The notes under the pieces: model-generated
Database searches by the model: none
Seen by the model: the letters and a program-made list of their open reading frames with translations, nothing else
Told to the model about the DNA's origin: nothing
Part shown: piece by piece, positions 9,625 to 19,516 of the stretch
Layout of the letters: each line of letters starts with the position of its first letter
Position numbering within the stretch: position 1 is the first letter of the stretch
Program-made: the position numbers and the translations under genes
Assembly: GCA_903893945.1 (NCBI GenBank)
Contig: CAITOF010000037.1
Location: forward strand, 1 to 55,466
Reading direction: 5' to 3'
Source: an uncultured Oxalobacteraceae bacterium
Lineage (GTDB): Bacteria > Pseudomonadota > Gammaproteobacteria > Burkholderiales > Burkholderiaceae_D
DNA length: 55,466 bases

Positions 9625-10749
9625 TTAGTCCACTAATATTCGCAGCATACGACGTAATGGCTCAGCCGCGCCCCACAAAAGCTGATCGCCCACTGTAAAG
9701 GCGGAGATGTAGTTATTGCCCATCTGTAATTTTCTGATACGTCCAACCGGAATGGTCATACTGCCGGTCACGGCGGCCGGCGTTAGTTCGTGGATCGACG
9801 CCTCCCTGGTATTTTTAACCAGTTTTACCCAGGGATTACTTTCTGCAATGATCTGCTCGATCTCGTCCAAAGGTACATCCCTGGTCAGCTTGATCGTTAA
9901 GGCCTGTGAATGACAGCGCATCGCGCCAATACGCACACATAGACCGTCCATCGGTATGGCCGACTTGGCCAGACCGGCACCGCGTCCCAGAATTTTATTG
10001 GTTTCCGCACCGGCTTTCCATTCTTCCTTTGATACGCCATTGTCCAGATCTTTATCGATCCAGGGGATCAGATTGCCGGCCAGTGGCACGCCAAACTGTC
10101 TTGTCTCGTCGGCTGAAAATGCTTTCTGCTGCTGAAGCACCTGGCGATCAATTTCCAGTATCGCCGAAGCCGGATTGTCCAATAATGATTTTACCGATGC
10201 ATTGACCTTGCCAAATTGCGTCAGCAACTCGCGCATATGCTGCGCGCCACCGCCAGAAGCGGCCTGATAGGTCATACTGGTAACCCATTCCACCAATTCA
10301 TGCCTGAACAGCCCGCCAAGGCCCATTAACATGCACGACACGGTGCAATTGCCGCCAATATAGTTTTTAATGCCTTTGGACAGTCCCGATTTAATCACGT
10401 CCGAATTAACCGGATCCAGAACGATGATGGCGTCGTCATTCATGCGCAGCGTTGAAGCGGCGTCAATCCAGAAACCAGTCCAGCCGCTGGCACGCAGTTG
10501 CGGATATATTTCACTGGTATAGTCGCCACCCTGACAGGTAATGATGATGTCGCATTTACTGAGTGAAGAAATATCACCGGCATCCTGTAACGTGGTTTCA
10601 TTTTTTGCCATGGCCGGCGCCTTGCCGCCTGCATCCGATGTCGAAAAAAAGACAGGTTCGATATGCGCGAAATCATTCTCTTCCTGCATACGTTGAAGCA
10701 AAACAGAACCTACCATGCCGCGCCAGCCAACTATTCCAACTAATTTCAT
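9625..10749 (-). CDS. asd: Aspartate-semialdehyde dehydrogenase
   Basis: This 374-residue enzyme reduces beta-aspartyl phosphate with NADPH to aspartate semialdehyde, the branch point to lysine/diaminopimelate, methionine and threonine. The NADP-binding GWRGMVGS is at residues 9-16, and the active-site cysteine is about Cys135 in GGNCTVSC. It is of the long proteobacterial type. It lies 23 nt after leuB and probably belongs to the leuC-leuD-leuB-asd unit. Confidence 0.97.
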   Translation of the reverse strand: MKLVGIVGWRGMVGSVLLQRMQEENDFAHIEPVFFSTSDAGGKAPAMAKNETTLQDAGDISSLSKCDIIITCQGGDYTSEIYPQLRASGWTGFWIDAASTLRMNDDAIIVLDPVNSDVIKSGLSKGIKNYIGGNCTVSCMLMGLGGLFRHELVEWVTSMTYQAASGGGAQHMRELLTQFGKVNASVKSLLDNPASAILEIDRQVLQQQKAFSADETRQFGVPLAGNLIPWIDKDLDNGVSKEEWKAGAETNKILGRGAGLAKSAIPMDGLCVRIGAMRCHSQALTIKLTRDVPLDEIEQIIAESNPWVKLVKNTREASIHELTPAAVTGSMTIPVGRIRKLQMGNNYISAFTVGDQLLWGAAEPLRRMLRILVD

Positions 10750-10772
10750 TTTAATGTCCCACTCTTGAAAAT

Positions 10773-11843
10773 TTAATTTAACATCTGCACGACTGCATTA
10801 CCCATTTCTTCCGTGCCCACCCGGGTGGTGCCCTCGACATGGATATCGGCCGTTCGCAATCCTGAGGCCAGAACTTTCTTAACAGCTGCCTCAATACGAT
10901 CGGCTTCCTGTGGTAACGAGAAGGTATAGCGCAGCATCATTGCCGCCGACAATATGGTGGCCAGCGGGTTGGCAATTCCCTTGCCTGCAATATCCGGGGC
11001 AGAACCATGTGAAGGTTCGTACAGTCCCTTATTTTTTGCGTCGAGCGAGGCCGAGGGAAGCATGCCGATGGAACCGGTCAGCATTGCCGCCGCATCCGAC
11101 AGAATATCGCCAAACATGTTGCCAGTGACGATGACGTCAAATTTTTTCGGCGCACGGATCAACTGCATTGCCGCGTTATCGACATACATGTGTTCCAGCG
11201 TGATATCCGGATACTCATTATGCACGTCAATCAGGATGTCTTTCCAGAACTGGAACGTTTCCAGAACATTCGCCTTGTCGACACTGGTCAAGCGCTTTGA
11301 GCGCTTGCCTGCTGCCTGAAAGGCGACATGCGCGATGCGCCGGATCTCTGATTCGGCATATCGCATGGTATCAAAACCTTCACGATCACCGACAAATTCA
11401 CCGTCCGTGGCAACGCGGACACCGCGTGGTTTGCCAAAATAAATGTCGCCGGTCAATTCACGAATGATCAGTATGTCCAGTCCGGAAACAATCTCCGGTT
11501 TCAGGGTCGAGGCGCCGGCTAGTTCCGGATACAGGATTGCCGGCCGCAAATTGGCAAACAGATTGAGATTCTTGCGCAAGCCCAAAATGGCCTGTTCGGG
11601 TCGTAACGACCTTTCCAGACTGTCGTACTGCCAGTCACCCACAGCGCCGAACAGAACCGCGTCAGCCTGTTTGGCCAGCTTCAGGGTCGATTCCGGCAAG
11701 GGATGCCCGTGCGCAGCATAACCCGCACCGCCCACCAGCGCCGTTTCCATTTCCAGGGGCAGATCCAATACCTTCAGTACCTTGACAGCCTGGGCTATTA
11801 TTTCCGGACCGATGCCGTCGCCGGGCAAAATTGCAATTTTCAT
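10773..11843 (-). CDS. leuB: 3-isopropylmalate dehydrogenase
   Basis: This 356-residue enzyme oxidatively decarboxylates 3-isopropylmalate to 2-ketoisocaproate with NAD in leucine synthesis. The N-terminal LPGDGIGPE motif and the dehydrogenase signature around [15 protein letters not shown] are both present. Length is typical. It follows leuD on the same strand after a 57-nt gap and precedes asd. Confidence 0.97.
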   Translation of the reverse strand: MKIAILPGDGIGPEIIAQAVKVLKVLDLPLEMETALVGGAGYAAHGHPLPESTLKLAKQADAVLFGAVGDWQYDSLERSLRPEQAILGLRKNLNLFANLRPAILYPELAGASTLKPEIVSGLDILIIRELTGDIYFGKPRGVRVATDGEFVGDREGFDTMRYAESEIRRIAHVAFQAAGKRSKRLTSVDKANVLETFQFWKDILIDVHNEYPDITLEHMYVDNAAMQLIRAPKKFDVIVTGNMFGDILSDAAAMLTGSIGMLPSASLDAKNKGLYEPSHGSAPDIAGKGIANPLATILSAAMMLRYTFSLPQEADRIEAAVKKVLASGLRTADIHVEGTTRVGTEEMGNAVVQMLN

Positions 11844-11900
11844 TGGGTAAAATTCAGGGTAAGTATTAAAATAAGTTGCTCCGACGGGCTCTTTCGCCCA

Positions 11901-12548
11901 TCAAATCGTGTTGTCCAGCCAGGGTTGCCGGCTTAAGTGGCGCGCTTCAAATTCCCGGATTTTATCGGCCGACTGCAACGTCAGCGCGATGTCATCCAGC
12001 CCGTTGATAAGGCAATGTTTTCGAAAGGGTTCAATATCGAATTCAATAGTCATATCGCCGTTCGGCGTCGATACCAGCTGACGCTCCAGGTCAATCTGCA
12101 ATTGATAACCCGCAAATGCGTGCGTATTGTTGAACAGTAGATCGATACTGGTTTCTGGCAACACCACCGGCAGCAATCCATTCTTAAAGCAGTTGTTAAA
12201 AAAGATGTCCGCAAAACTGGGCGCGATTACCGCACGAAATCCAAATTGCTGCAATGCCCAGGGCGCATGTTCGCGTGAAGATCCGCAGCCAAAATTTTTT
12301 CGTGTCAATAAAATGGTTGCGCCCTGATAGCGGGGCTGATTCAGAACGAATGCCGGGTTCGGGGCGCGTTTGCTGTTATCCATACCGGGTTCGCCGTGGT
12401 CCAGATAGCGCCATTCATCGAACAGATTGGGCCCAAACCCGGTTCGACGGATTGATTTTAAAAACTGCTTGGGAATGATGGCATCGGTATCGACATTGGC
12501 TCTGTCCAATGGCGCCACAATGCCTTTATGAATAATGAATTTTTCCAT
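11901..12548 (-). CDS. leuD: 3-isopropylmalate dehydratase small subunit
   Basis: This 215-residue subunit carries the swivelling domain of isopropylmalate isomerase and pairs with LeuC. Family motifs are [16 protein letters not shown] near the N-terminus and [14 protein letters not shown] in the middle. The gene lies between the small lipoprotein gene and leuB in the leu unit. Its stop codon overlaps a small stem (about 11884-11903) that lacks a T tract. Confidence 0.96.
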   Translation of the reverse strand: MEKFIIHKGIVAPLDRANVDTDAIIPKQFLKSIRRTGFGPNLFDEWRYLDHGEPGMDNSKRAPNPAFVLNQPRYQGATILLTRKNFGCGSSREHAPWALQQFGFRAVIAPSFADIFFNNCFKNGLLPVVLPETSIDLLFNNTHAFAGYQLQIDLERQLVSTPNGDMTIEFDIEPFRKHCLINGLDDIALTLQSADKIREFEARHLSRQPWLDNTI

Positions 12549-12554
12549 TCTGTT

Positions 12555-12704
12555 CTAATCACCGGTTTTTTTGGCGGCCGCATTCTCAACGGACTGACCT
12601 AACTGTTTCATGTCTTTCCCGAATCCTTCCATCGTGTTGCATGCGCAAAGACTGAGCATGCTCCAGATCAGCGCACACAATAAAAAAATTGTTTTAACTT
12701 TCAT
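12555..12704 (-). CDS. Entericidin-like small lipoprotein in the leu operon
   Basis: A 49-residue frame begins with ATG preceded by AGGAA at a suitable distance. The product has a lysine-containing N-terminus, a hydrophobic core and a lipobox ending in LCAC (lipidated Cys at about residue 22), then a short polar tail containing GFGKDMKQLGQSVE and AAAKK. This matches the EcnA/EcnB-type entericidin family of tiny lipoproteins. It is squeezed between leuC (38 nt away) and leuD (6 nt away), an arrangement common in Burkholderiales. Its role here is unknown; entericidins of enterobacteria are linked to a cell-lysis antidote/toxin pair, but that should not be assumed. Confidence 0.8.
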   Translation of the reverse strand: MKVKTIFLLCALIWSMLSLCACNTMEGFGKDMKQLGQSVENAAAKKTGD

Positions 12705-12742
12705 CTTCAGATTCCTGACGTTAATTTTCCACTCTACCTGAT

Positions 12743-14143
12743 TTACAACTTGCGTATATCCACAAAATGCCCGGCTATACCGGCGGCAGCGGCCATGGCT
12801 GGCGACACCAGATGGGTGCGACCGCCCTGTCCCTGCCGCCCTTCAAAATTCCTGTTGGAGGTGGAGGCACAGCGTTCGCCGGGTTCCAGCCGGTCAGCAT
12901 TCATCGCCAGGCACATGGAACAGCCCGGTTCGCGCCATTCAAACCCCGCATCCTTGAAAATGCGGTCCAGTCCTTCTCGTTCTGCCTGTTCCCTGACCAA
13001 TCCTGATCCCGGAACCACCATCGCCAGCTTGACGTTGGATGCACGATATTTGCCACGCACCACCGCGGCTGCGGCGCGCAGATCTTCAATGCGGGAGTTG
13101 GTGCAGGAACCAATAAATACCTTGTCGATCCGGATATCGGTCATGGCCGTATTCGGCTTCAATGCCATGTAAACCAGCGCCTTTTCAATGGCATCTCGCT
13201 TGGTTGCGTCTTTTTCATGGTCCGGGTCGGGCACTCTTCCATCAATCGCCAGCACCATCTCGGGCGATGTTCCCCAGGTGACCTGTGGTTTGATTTCGGC
13301 CGCATTGAGCTGGATGACGAGATCAAATTGGGCACCGGTATCGGAATGCAGGGTCCGCCAATACGCAACGGCCAGATCCCATTGCGGACCGACCGGGGAA
13401 TAAGGCCGGCCCTTGACATAATTGATGGTCGTGTCATCAACGGCAATCATACCTGCACGAGCCCCCGCCTCGATGGCCATATTGCACACGGTCATGCGCC
13501 CTTCCATCGACAGGCTTCGTATGGCCGAACCGGCAAATTCAATGGCGTAACCCGTTCCGCCGGCCGTACCGATTTTGCCGATTACGGCCAGAACGATATC
13601 TTTGGCGGTGACACCGGGTGGCAGGATGCCGTCAACCTGAACCAGCATCGCCCTGGATTTTTGCGTAATCAGTGTCTGGGTAGCCAGTACATGTTCAACT
13701 TCAGAGGTGCCTATGCCATGGGCCAGACAGCCGAATGCACCATGGGTCGAGGTATGTGAATCGCCACATACCACTGTCATTCCCGGCAACGTTGCGCCCT
13801 GCTCAGGTCCGATGACATGCACAATACCCTGGCGTTTGTCGTTCATGCCGAAGTACGTCAGGTTGTATTGTCTGGCGTTGGCATCCAATGTCTCAACTTG
13901 CAGGCGTGAGATCGGATCGTCGATGCCGTTAACGCGATTCGTGGTCGGAACGTTATGGTCCGCAACCACCAGATTGGCTGCATTACGCCATGGGGTGCGT
14001 CCTGCCAGTCGCAAACCGTCAAACGCCTGTGGACTGGTTACTTCATGGAGCAGATGTCGATCAATGTATAAAACTGTCGTACCATCAGATTCGGTGTAAA
14101 TCGCGTGGGATTCCCACAATTTATCGTAAAGCGTTTTCAACAT
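12743..14143 (-). CDS. leuC: 3-isopropylmalate dehydratase large subunit
   Basis: This 466-residue aconitase-family subunit isomerises 2- to 3-isopropylmalate with a [4Fe-4S] cluster. The cluster cysteines lie in GSCTNSR and in CSMC near the C-terminus. The start is set at the ATG at 14143, because [11 protein letters not shown] is the conserved N-terminus and the frame upstream of it is not family-like. It is the first gene of the leuC-lipoprotein-leuD-leuB-asd unit, with a 255-nt upstream region that carries an extended -10 and a dyad. Confidence 0.96.
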   Translation of the reverse strand: MLKTLYDKLWESHAIYTESDGTTVLYIDRHLLHEVTSPQAFDGLRLAGRTPWRNAANLVVADHNVPTTNRVNGIDDPISRLQVETLDANARQYNLTYFGMNDKRQGIVHVIGPEQGATLPGMTVVCGDSHTSTHGAFGCLAHGIGTSEVEHVLATQTLITQKSRAMLVQVDGILPPGVTAKDIVLAVIGKIGTAGGTGYAIEFAGSAIRSLSMEGRMTVCNMAIEAGARAGMIAVDDTTINYVKGRPYSPVGPQWDLAVAYWRTLHSDTGAQFDLVIQLNAAEIKPQVTWGTSPEMVLAIDGRVPDPDHEKDATKRDAIEKALVYMALKPNTAMTDIRIDKVFIGSCTNSRIEDLRAAAAVVRGKYRASNVKLAMVVPGSGLVREQAEREGLDRIFKDAGFEWREPGCSMCLAMNADRLEPGERCASTSNRNFEGRQGQGGRTHLVSPAMAAAAGIAGHFVDIRKL

Positions 14144-14195
14144 AATTCGTACAACCTGGGGACGGTAAAAAAAGTCTTTTAAAGGGAAGCATTCG

Positions 14196-14228
14196 ATTAT
14201 GCCATAGTTGTGCAGTGCAAACATGCAC
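14196..14228 (-). promoter_or_regulatory. Candidate leuC promoter with overlapping dyad
   Basis: On the minus strand an extended -10, TGGCATAAT (hexamer at 14196-14201), lies about 53 nt upstream of the leuC start. No good -35 hexamer is present; instead a perfect dyad GTGCA-N4-TGCAC (14215-14228) covers that position. This is the layout expected for an activator-dependent or repressed promoter, but the regulator is unknown. Confidence 0.4.
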
Positions 14229-14369
14229 CGCCCGGAAATCCGGCATGAAAAAACAGATCATTCTTCATTAATATCGACTTTAATCGGATTAAAATGGGTA
14301 TTTCACCGGTTTTTGCCGCGAAAACCGCATAAAATTCAGTAATCGATAACAAAAAATAAACGGTTGCGT

Positions 14370-14394
14370 CCCGGATCCGCAGACCCGATCCGGG
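14370..14394 (-). terminator. Probable terminator after glmM
   Basis: An 8-bp stem CCCGGATC / GATCCGGG with a 9-nt loop lies just beyond the glmM stop. On the minus strand the T-rich stretch (TTTATTTTTTG) begins about 9 nt after the stem, later than in an ideal intrinsic terminator. Confidence 0.55.
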
Positions 14395-14398
14395 TGGT

Positions 14399-15736
14399 TC
14401 AGTTCAGGTGGGCGGCCAGCCGTTTTGCCATCTGCTGCGCGATTCCTTCATCACGCGCTTCAACCATGACGCGAATCAGGGGTTCGGTGCCTGAGGCACG
14501 AATCAATACCCGCCCATTCTTGCCCAGTTCGGTTTCGACTCTGGCTTTATCATCGACCATCGCGCCATTTTTTGTCCAGTCGGTGCCTGCCGGTACCCGT
14601 ACATTCACCAGGGCCTGCGGAAACATGGTGATGCCGGTAAAAAAGTCGGGTAGCGTCTTGTTATGACGGCGTAATGCGGACAAAACCTGCAAGGCGGAGA
14701 TGATGCCGTCTCCGGTACTGTGCTTGTCCAGGCACAGCAAATGGCCTGAGCCCTCCCCGCCCAGCACCCAGCCGCGCTCACTGAGCAGTTCAAGGACGTA
14801 CCGGTCGCCCACCCTGGCACGTGCAAAGGGAATACCTTTTTCTTCCAGCGCCACTTCCAGTGCCATGTTGGTCATCAGCGTTCCGACCACGCCGGCCAGA
14901 CCCTGTTGCCCGATTCTGTCCAGGGCCAGCAGGTACAGCAGTTCGTCACCGTTGTACACCCGGCCGGTAGAATCGGTCATCATCAGACGGTCCGCATCGC
15001 CATCCAGTGCGATGCCCAGATCAGCCTTGTGTTCCCTGACCGCAGCGGACAACGCCAGGGTATCGGTCGCCCCGACTTTATCGTTGATGTTGGTGCCATT
15101 GGGGTGATTGCCGATTGCAATCACGTCGGCGCCCAGTTCGTGCAGTACATGGGGTGCTATGTGGTAGGCTGCGCCATTTGCGCAATCGACGACAATTTTC
15201 AGGCCGCGCAAATCCAGCTCATTGGGGAAGCTGCTTTTACAAAATTCGATGTAGCGGCCCTGTGCGTCGTCCAGTCGTCGAGCCTTGCCCAGCTTTTCTG
15301 AAGGGACGCATTGCATATCCTGTTCCAGACCCGCCTCGATGTCCAGCTCGATGTGGTCCGGCAGTTTTGTCCCCTGTGGAGAAAAAAACTTGATCCCGTT
15401 GTCATAATAAGGATTATGGGAGGCGGAAATAACGACCCCGGCGGACAGCCGTAATGCCCGGGTCAGGTAGGCAATCGCCGGGGTGGGCATCGGGCCTGCC
15501 AGGACAACATCCACACCTGCAGTGGCGAAGCCAGCCTGCAGCGCCGCTTCCAGCATATAACCCGAGATTCGGGTATCTTTGCCAATTAATACGGTGGGTC
15601 GGTTGGCTTCATCATGCATGACATTGACCAGCACTTTACCTGCGGCATAACCCAGGCGCATGACAAAATCGGGCGTAATCGGCGCCACGCCCACTTTCCC
15701 GCGAACGCCATCGGTACCGAAATATTTTCTTTTCAT
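14399..15736 (-). CDS. glmM: Phosphoglucosamine mutase
   Basis: This 445-residue alpha-D-phosphohexomutase converts glucosamine 6-phosphate to glucosamine 1-phosphate for UDP-GlcNAc, and so for peptidoglycan and LPS. The active-site phosphoserine is about Ser106 in ISASHNP, the metal loop is DGDADR, and the C-terminal phosphate-binding loop is [11 protein letters not shown]. The start [13 protein letters not shown] is canonical and preceded by GAGGGA. It follows folP with an 89-nt gap that contains 12-bp repeats. Confidence 0.97.
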   Translation of the reverse strand: MKRKYFGTDGVRGKVGVAPITPDFVMRLGYAAGKVLVNVMHDEANRPTVLIGKDTRISGYMLEAALQAGFATAGVDVVLAGPMPTPAIAYLTRALRLSAGVVISASHNPYYDNGIKFFSPQGTKLPDHIELDIEAGLEQDMQCVPSEKLGKARRLDDAQGRYIEFCKSSFPNELDLRGLKIVVDCANGAAYHIAPHVLHELGADVIAIGNHPNGTNINDKVGATDTLALSAAVREHKADLGIALDGDADRLMMTDSTGRVYNGDELLYLLALDRIGQQGLAGVVGTLMTNMALEVALEEKGIPFARARVGDRYVLELLSERGWVLGGEGSGHLLCLDKHSTGDGIISALQVLSALRRHNKTLPDFFTGITMFPQALVNVRVPAGTDWTKNGAMVDDKARVETELGKNGRVLIRASGTEPLIRVMVEARDEGIAQQMAKRLAAHLN

Positions 15737-15739
15737 TTT

Positions 15740-15817
15740 TTATCCCTCAAAACGCAGGCCCGAACCCAGTGCCAATCTCAGTGCCAGCTTCAGTGCCGGA
15801 CGCTGCGCTGAATTCAC
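15740..15817 (-). CDS. Possible 25-residue leader peptide ahead of glmM
   Basis: A short frame starts at GTG (15817) and stops three bases before the glmM ATG, so that the end of the frame contains the glmM Shine-Dalgarno. Three imperfect 12-bp repeats sharing CAGTGCC on the plus strand (15767, 15779, 15791) encode the tetrapeptide pattern ALKL-ALRL-ALGS, an amphipathic cationic helix-like core. There is no good Shine-Dalgarno for the GTG. It could be a translated leader coupled to glmM or simply a repeat in non-coding DNA. Confidence 0.22.
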   Translation of the reverse strand: MNSAQRPALKLALRLALGSGLRFEG

Positions 15818-15825
15818 AGTTTCGA

Positions 15826-16698
15826 TCAATGATCGAATTCACCGTTATTGTCCCTGAATTGCACAACTTCGGTCCATACTTTTAATGCATCGATTGTTTC
15901 AGAAACGTCGTGAACCCGCACGATGTGGGCTCCGTGTGCGACGGCGGTCAGGGCCGCGCCCACACTGGCGGCCAGTCGCAGTTCAACCGGTCTGCCGGTA
16001 ATGGCACCGAGCATTGACTTGCGTGACAGGCCGGCTAAAACCGGTAGGCTGAAACGCTCGGAAAATAACTGCTGGTGTTTCAGCAGGTTCAGATTATGCG
16101 GCAAACTTTTTCCAAACCCGAACCCGACATCAAGCAATAACCGGTTTCTGGCGATTTGATGTTGTTGCGTGGCACGGATGCGTTCTGAAAAAAAGTCACT
16201 GACCTCCAGAATCACATCCTCATAGTCGGGCTGAATCTGCATGGTTTGCGGTGTATTCTGCATGTGCATGATACAGAGCGCGCAATCACCGTTCGCCACA
16301 GCCTCGAGTGCCCCTTTTGCACGAAAGCCGTGCACGTCGTTGATCATGTCCACCCCGGCGATCTGTGCCTGGCGCATCACCTCCGGCTTGTACGTATCGA
16401 TGGAGAGCGGGACACCGGCGTCCTGCAGCGCATAGATGACCGGCATGACACGATTCAGTTCCTGGTCCAGCTCAACACTCTGTGCGCCGGGACGGGTTGA
16501 TTCGCCGCCGATATCAAGGATATCAACGCCTGCGTTGATCATGGCTTCGGCACGATCCAGCATAAAATGCAGATCGTTGTGTGCCGATCCGTCTGAAAAT
16601 GAATCCGGTGTCACATTCAGAATTCCCATCACCAGCGGCCGTGCATTTTTGCCGGTCAGGGGCAGCCGGAATCGTCCGCACTGTAAATATTTATCCAT
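15826..16698 (-). CDS. folP: Dihydropteroate synthase
   Basis: This 290-residue TIM barrel joins 6-hydroxymethyl-dihydropterin pyrophosphate with p-aminobenzoate in folate synthesis and is the sulfonamide target. The pterin and phosphate motifs MGILNVTPDSFSDG and GGESTRPG are intact. I start it at the ATG at 16698 (MDKYLQCGRF), which fits the family. A longer frame from 16749 would have its first codons inside a terminator hairpin. No clear Shine-Dalgarno precedes 16698. It lies between ftsH and glmM as in many proteobacteria. Confidence 0.94.
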   Translation of the reverse strand: MDKYLQCGRFRLPLTGKNARPLVMGILNVTPDSFSDGSAHNDLHFMLDRAEAMINAGVDILDIGGESTRPGAQSVELDQELNRVMPVIYALQDAGVPLSIDTYKPEVMRQAQIAGVDMINDVHGFRAKGALEAVANGDCALCIMHMQNTPQTMQIQPDYEDVILEVSDFFSERIRATQQHQIARNRLLLDVGFGFGKSLPHNLNLLKHQQLFSERFSLPVLAGLSRKSMLGAITGRPVELRLAASVGAALTAVAHGAHIVRVHDVSETIDALKVWTEVVQFRDNNGEFDH

Positions 16699-16713
16699 AG
16701 TCGTCAACAATAT

Positions 16714-16746
16714 AAAAAGGGTGAGGATATGTTCCCCACCCTTTTT
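16714..16746 (-). terminator. Hairpin terminator between ftsH and folP
   Basis: The arms AAAAAGGGTG (16714-16723) and CACCCTTTTT (16737-16746) pair and are extended by further pairs past one mismatch. On the minus strand the hairpin ends in TTTTTATATT, and on the plus strand it is also T-tailed. It lies 43 nt after the ftsH stop and only about 15 nt before the folP start. Confidence 0.8.
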
Positions 16747-16789
16747 CAAATTACCGGGCCAATACGTGCTGCTCTGGGCGCACCCGTTT

Positions 16790-18664
16790 CTAGGCAGTGG
16801 CAGTCAGGTTGGGCGCAATTCCGTCACCGGAACTGGTTTTGCGGACCGAGCCACTTACCTTCGGTGGACGAGGATCCAGGCCCTGCATGATGTCGCCTAT
16901 CTGATCCGAATCGATGGTTTCCCAGTCGAGCAGCGCCTTGGCCATGGCCTCCACCTTGTCACGGTTATTTTCCAGCAACTGGCGCGACTCTGCATACTGC
17001 GTGTCAAGGATCTGGCGAATTTCAGCATCCACCGTCTGTTGTGTTGCTTCGGAGATGGTTTTTGCGGGGCCACCAAAATAACCGTCCTGCTGGCTGTCCT
17101 CATAGACCATGACGCCCAGTTTTTCGGACATGCCAAACCGGGTAACCATGGCGCGCGCCAACTTGGTGGCACGCGCAAAGTCATTCGATGCGCCTGTTGA
17201 CATCTGCCCGACAAATATCTCTTCAGCAATCCGGCCGCCAAATAATATGGTTATTTCGCCCAGCATTTTGTCCTTGTAACCGCTGATCTGATCATGTTCC
17301 GGTAATTGCCAGGTCAGCCCCAGCGCCTGACCGCGCGGCATGATGGTCACTTTGTGGACCGGATCGGCATTGGCCAGAAGACTGGCGACGACGGCATGAC
17401 CGGATTCATGGTACGCCGTATTGCGACGTTCGTCTTCGCGCATGACCATCGATTTGCGTTCCGGTCCCATGTAGATCTTGTCTTTGGCGTCTTCAAAGTC
17501 CTGCATTTCAACCAGACGTTTGTTGCGCCGCGCAGCAAACAGTGCTGATTCGTTGACCAGATTGGCCAGGTCGGCACCCGAAAAACCGGGTGTGCCACGC
17601 GCCAGGATATCGGCTTTTACATCCGGTGCAATCGGTACTTTACGCATATGCACATTCAGGATCTGTTCCCGTCCACGAATGTCGGGCAGGCCCACGGTAA
17701 CCTGTCTGTCAAATCGGCCCGGGCGCAACAGCGCTTTATCCAGTACATCGGCCCGGTTCGTCGCTGCGATAACGATGACGCCCGAGTTCGGTTCAAAACC
17801 ATCCATTTCCACCAGCATCTGGTTCAGGGTCTGTTCGCGCTCATCGTTTCCACCGCCCATACCCGCGCCGCGATGGCGACCCACCGCGTCAATTTCATCA
17901 ATAAATATGATGCACGGTGCGTGTTTTTTGGCATTTTCAAACATGTCGCGTACGCGAGAGGCGCCGACGCCAACGAACATTTCGACGAAATCCGATCCGG
18001 AAATGGTAAAAAACGGAACTTTGGCTTCGCCCGCAATGGCGCGCGCCAGCAGGGTTTTACCTGTACCCGGAGGGCCAACCATTAACACACCACGGGGAAT
18101 GCGGCCACCCAGTTTCTGAAACTTGGTCGGGTCGCGTAAAAATTCAACGATTTCCTGCACTTCTTCCTTCGCTTCGTCGCAGCCGGCCACGTCAGCAAAA
18201 TTCACGTTGTTATTGGTTTCATCAAGCATGCGTGCTTTGGATTTTCCAAATGAAAATGCGCCGCCCTTACCACCGCCCTGCATCTGACGCATGAAGAATA
18301 TCCAGATGCCGATAAACACCAGCATGGGTCCCCATGACATCAATAACTGCACCAGTAACGATGGTTCTTCGGCCTGCTTGACATCAAATTTGACGCCATT
18401 GGCGACCAGATCGCCAATCAGGCCACGATCCAGATAGGTGCCAGTCGTTTTGATTTTGGTGCCTTCCTGCGTCACGGCAGTGATATTGCGGTCTTCGATG
18501 GTGACTTCTTTGAGTTGCTTGGCTTTGATCTGATCTAAAAAATCGGAGTAGGCAACGTTGGCTCCTCCCGCGCTGAGATTCTTGCCGTCAAATTGACGAA
18601 ATACCATGAATAAAACCATGGCAATAACCACCCAGATCGCTGCTTTAGAAAACATATTATTCAC
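16790..18664 (-). CDS. ftsH: ATP-dependent zinc metalloprotease FtsH
   Basis: This membrane-anchored AAA+ protease degrades membrane and regulatory proteins. Two N-terminal membrane helices flank a periplasmic domain (about residues 5-125). Then come the AAA module with Walker A GPPGTGKT, the SRH region, and the zinc protease motif HESGH. I choose GTG at 18664 (624 residues), because AAGGAG lies 5 nt upstream; a GTG two codons earlier is too close to that site. Upstream are two dyads and two TATACT boxes. The order rlmE-ftsH-folP-glmM is widely conserved. Confidence 0.96.
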   Translation of the reverse strand: MNNMFSKAAIWVVIAMVLFMVFRQFDGKNLSAGGANVAYSDFLDQIKAKQLKEVTIEDRNITAVTQEGTKIKTTGTYLDRGLIGDLVANGVKFDVKQAEEPSLLVQLLMSWGPMLVFIGIWIFFMRQMQGGGKGGAFSFGKSKARMLDETNNNVNFADVAGCDEAKEEVQEIVEFLRDPTKFQKLGGRIPRGVLMVGPPGTGKTLLARAIAGEAKVPFFTISGSDFVEMFVGVGASRVRDMFENAKKHAPCIIFIDEIDAVGRHRGAGMGGGNDEREQTLNQMLVEMDGFEPNSGVIVIAATNRADVLDKALLRPGRFDRQVTVGLPDIRGREQILNVHMRKVPIAPDVKADILARGTPGFSGADLANLVNESALFAARRNKRLVEMQDFEDAKDKIYMGPERKSMVMREDERRNTAYHESGHAVVASLLANADPVHKVTIMPRGQALGLTWQLPEHDQISGYKDKMLGEITILFGGRIAEEIFVGQMSTGASNDFARATKLARAMVTRFGMSEKLGVMVYEDSQQDGYFGGPAKTISEATQQTVDAEIRQILDTQYAESRQLLENNRDKVEAMAKALLDWETIDSDQIGDIMQGLDPRPPKVSGSVRKTSSGDGIAPNLTATA

Positions 18665-18670
18665 AAACAC

Positions 18671-18830
18671 TCCTTAGACACGTATGGCGTCTTTCACAAC
18701 TGCAACTATTAATGCGCCTAGTAGGTCTAGGTTCCATATTTTGACCAGAATAATCCGAGTATACTGCTGGCATATTGTGCCAGGTTAATATTTATCAAGT
18801 ATAGCGGGGTATTATTCGACAATTCTTCAA
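18671..18830 (-). promoter_or_regulatory. ftsH upstream region with two dyads
   Basis: 160 bp between rlmE and ftsH. On the minus strand it contains two TATACT boxes without clear -35 elements and two perfect dyads, CTGGCA-N5-TGCCAG (18767-18783) and CCTAG-N5-CTAGG (about 18724-18738 on the plus strand). They may be operators or transcript structure. I do not recognise a sigma-32 consensus here. Confidence 0.35.
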
Positions 18831-19478
18831 CTAATTCGCCACATTTTTTAAGCCCCGGCCCAAAATGAAAATTTCTGAGGATTTATCACGGCTGGCTTTG
18901 GGTTTTTTAGACGAAACCACCTTGAATTCGTCCTTAAACCGGGCCCAAACCACATTATACGCCGGACCATGAAAACATTTTACCAATAAACAACCACCGG
19001 GCTTCAGGTGTGCCTTGGCAAATTCTATTGCCAGTTCAATAATATCTTCGATACGTGCCGCATCGGCCGAGGGAATGCCTGACAGGTTGGGCGCCATATC
19101 GGACAGCACCAGATCAACCTTTCGTCCCACTAAGCGCGATTCCAGCAGGTCGAGTATTTCCTGTTCACGAAAATCCCCGAGCAGGAACTGAACGTCGGCA
19201 ATGGGTTCCATCGGCAGCATGTCCAGTGCAAAGATGTCGCCTGTAATACCACCGCCCGACTTTCCGGAAAGCTTGTTTCGGACATACTGCGACCAGCTGC
19301 CCGGCGTTGCCCCCAAGTCAACAATAATCTGCCCTGGTTTGATCAGCTTTTCGGCTTCGTCAATTTCCTTGAGTTTATAGACAGCCCTGGCACGGTAGCC
19401 TTCGCGCTGCGCCAATTTCACATAAGGATCATTAATATGATCATGTAACCAGTTCTGGTTGAATTTATTCTTGGCCAT
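18831..19478 (-). CDS. rlmE: 23S rRNA (uridine-2'-O)-methyltransferase RlmE
   Basis: This 215-residue Rossmann-fold enzyme (FtsJ/RrmJ) methylates U2552 of 23S rRNA at a late stage of 50S assembly. Visible are the N-terminal YRARAVYKL segment, the SAM-binding [12 protein letters not shown], the catalytic aspartate in VLSDMAPN and the catalytic lysine in LVKCFHG. Length is typical. It precedes ftsH on the same strand and is divergent from yhbY across 38 bp, a conserved pairing of two ribosome-assembly genes. Confidence 0.97.
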   Translation of the reverse strand: MAKNKFNQNWLHDHINDPYVKLAQREGYRARAVYKLKEIDEAEKLIKPGQIIVDLGATPGSWSQYVRNKLSGKSGGGITGDIFALDMLPMEPIADVQFLLGDFREQEILDLLESRLVGRKVDLVLSDMAPNLSGIPSADAARIEDIIELAIEFAKAHLKPGGCLLVKCFHGPAYNVVWARFKDEFKVVSSKKPKASRDKSSEIFILGRGLKNVAN

Positions 19479-19516
19479 TCGCGTAAAATAGGACTTTTCA
19501 AGGAAAATAACAATTT

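Noticed and set aside
11884-11903. Small stem at the leuD stop codon considered as an intra-operon terminator.
   Set aside because: A seven-pair stem including one G-T pair, without a T tract; leuB follows directly and is surely co-transcribed.
14203-14274. Short frame upstream of leuC considered as a leucine-attenuator leader peptide (reads [11 protein letters not shown] and on).
   Set aside because: It holds only two leucines, no leucine run, no Shine-Dalgarno, and I see no terminator/antiterminator pair between it and leuC.
18767-18783. TGGCAC...TGCC upstream of ftsH considered as a sigma-54 promoter.
   Set aside because: The GG and GC elements are about 8 nt apart, not the 10 nt that sigma-54 requires; a plain dyad explains it better.
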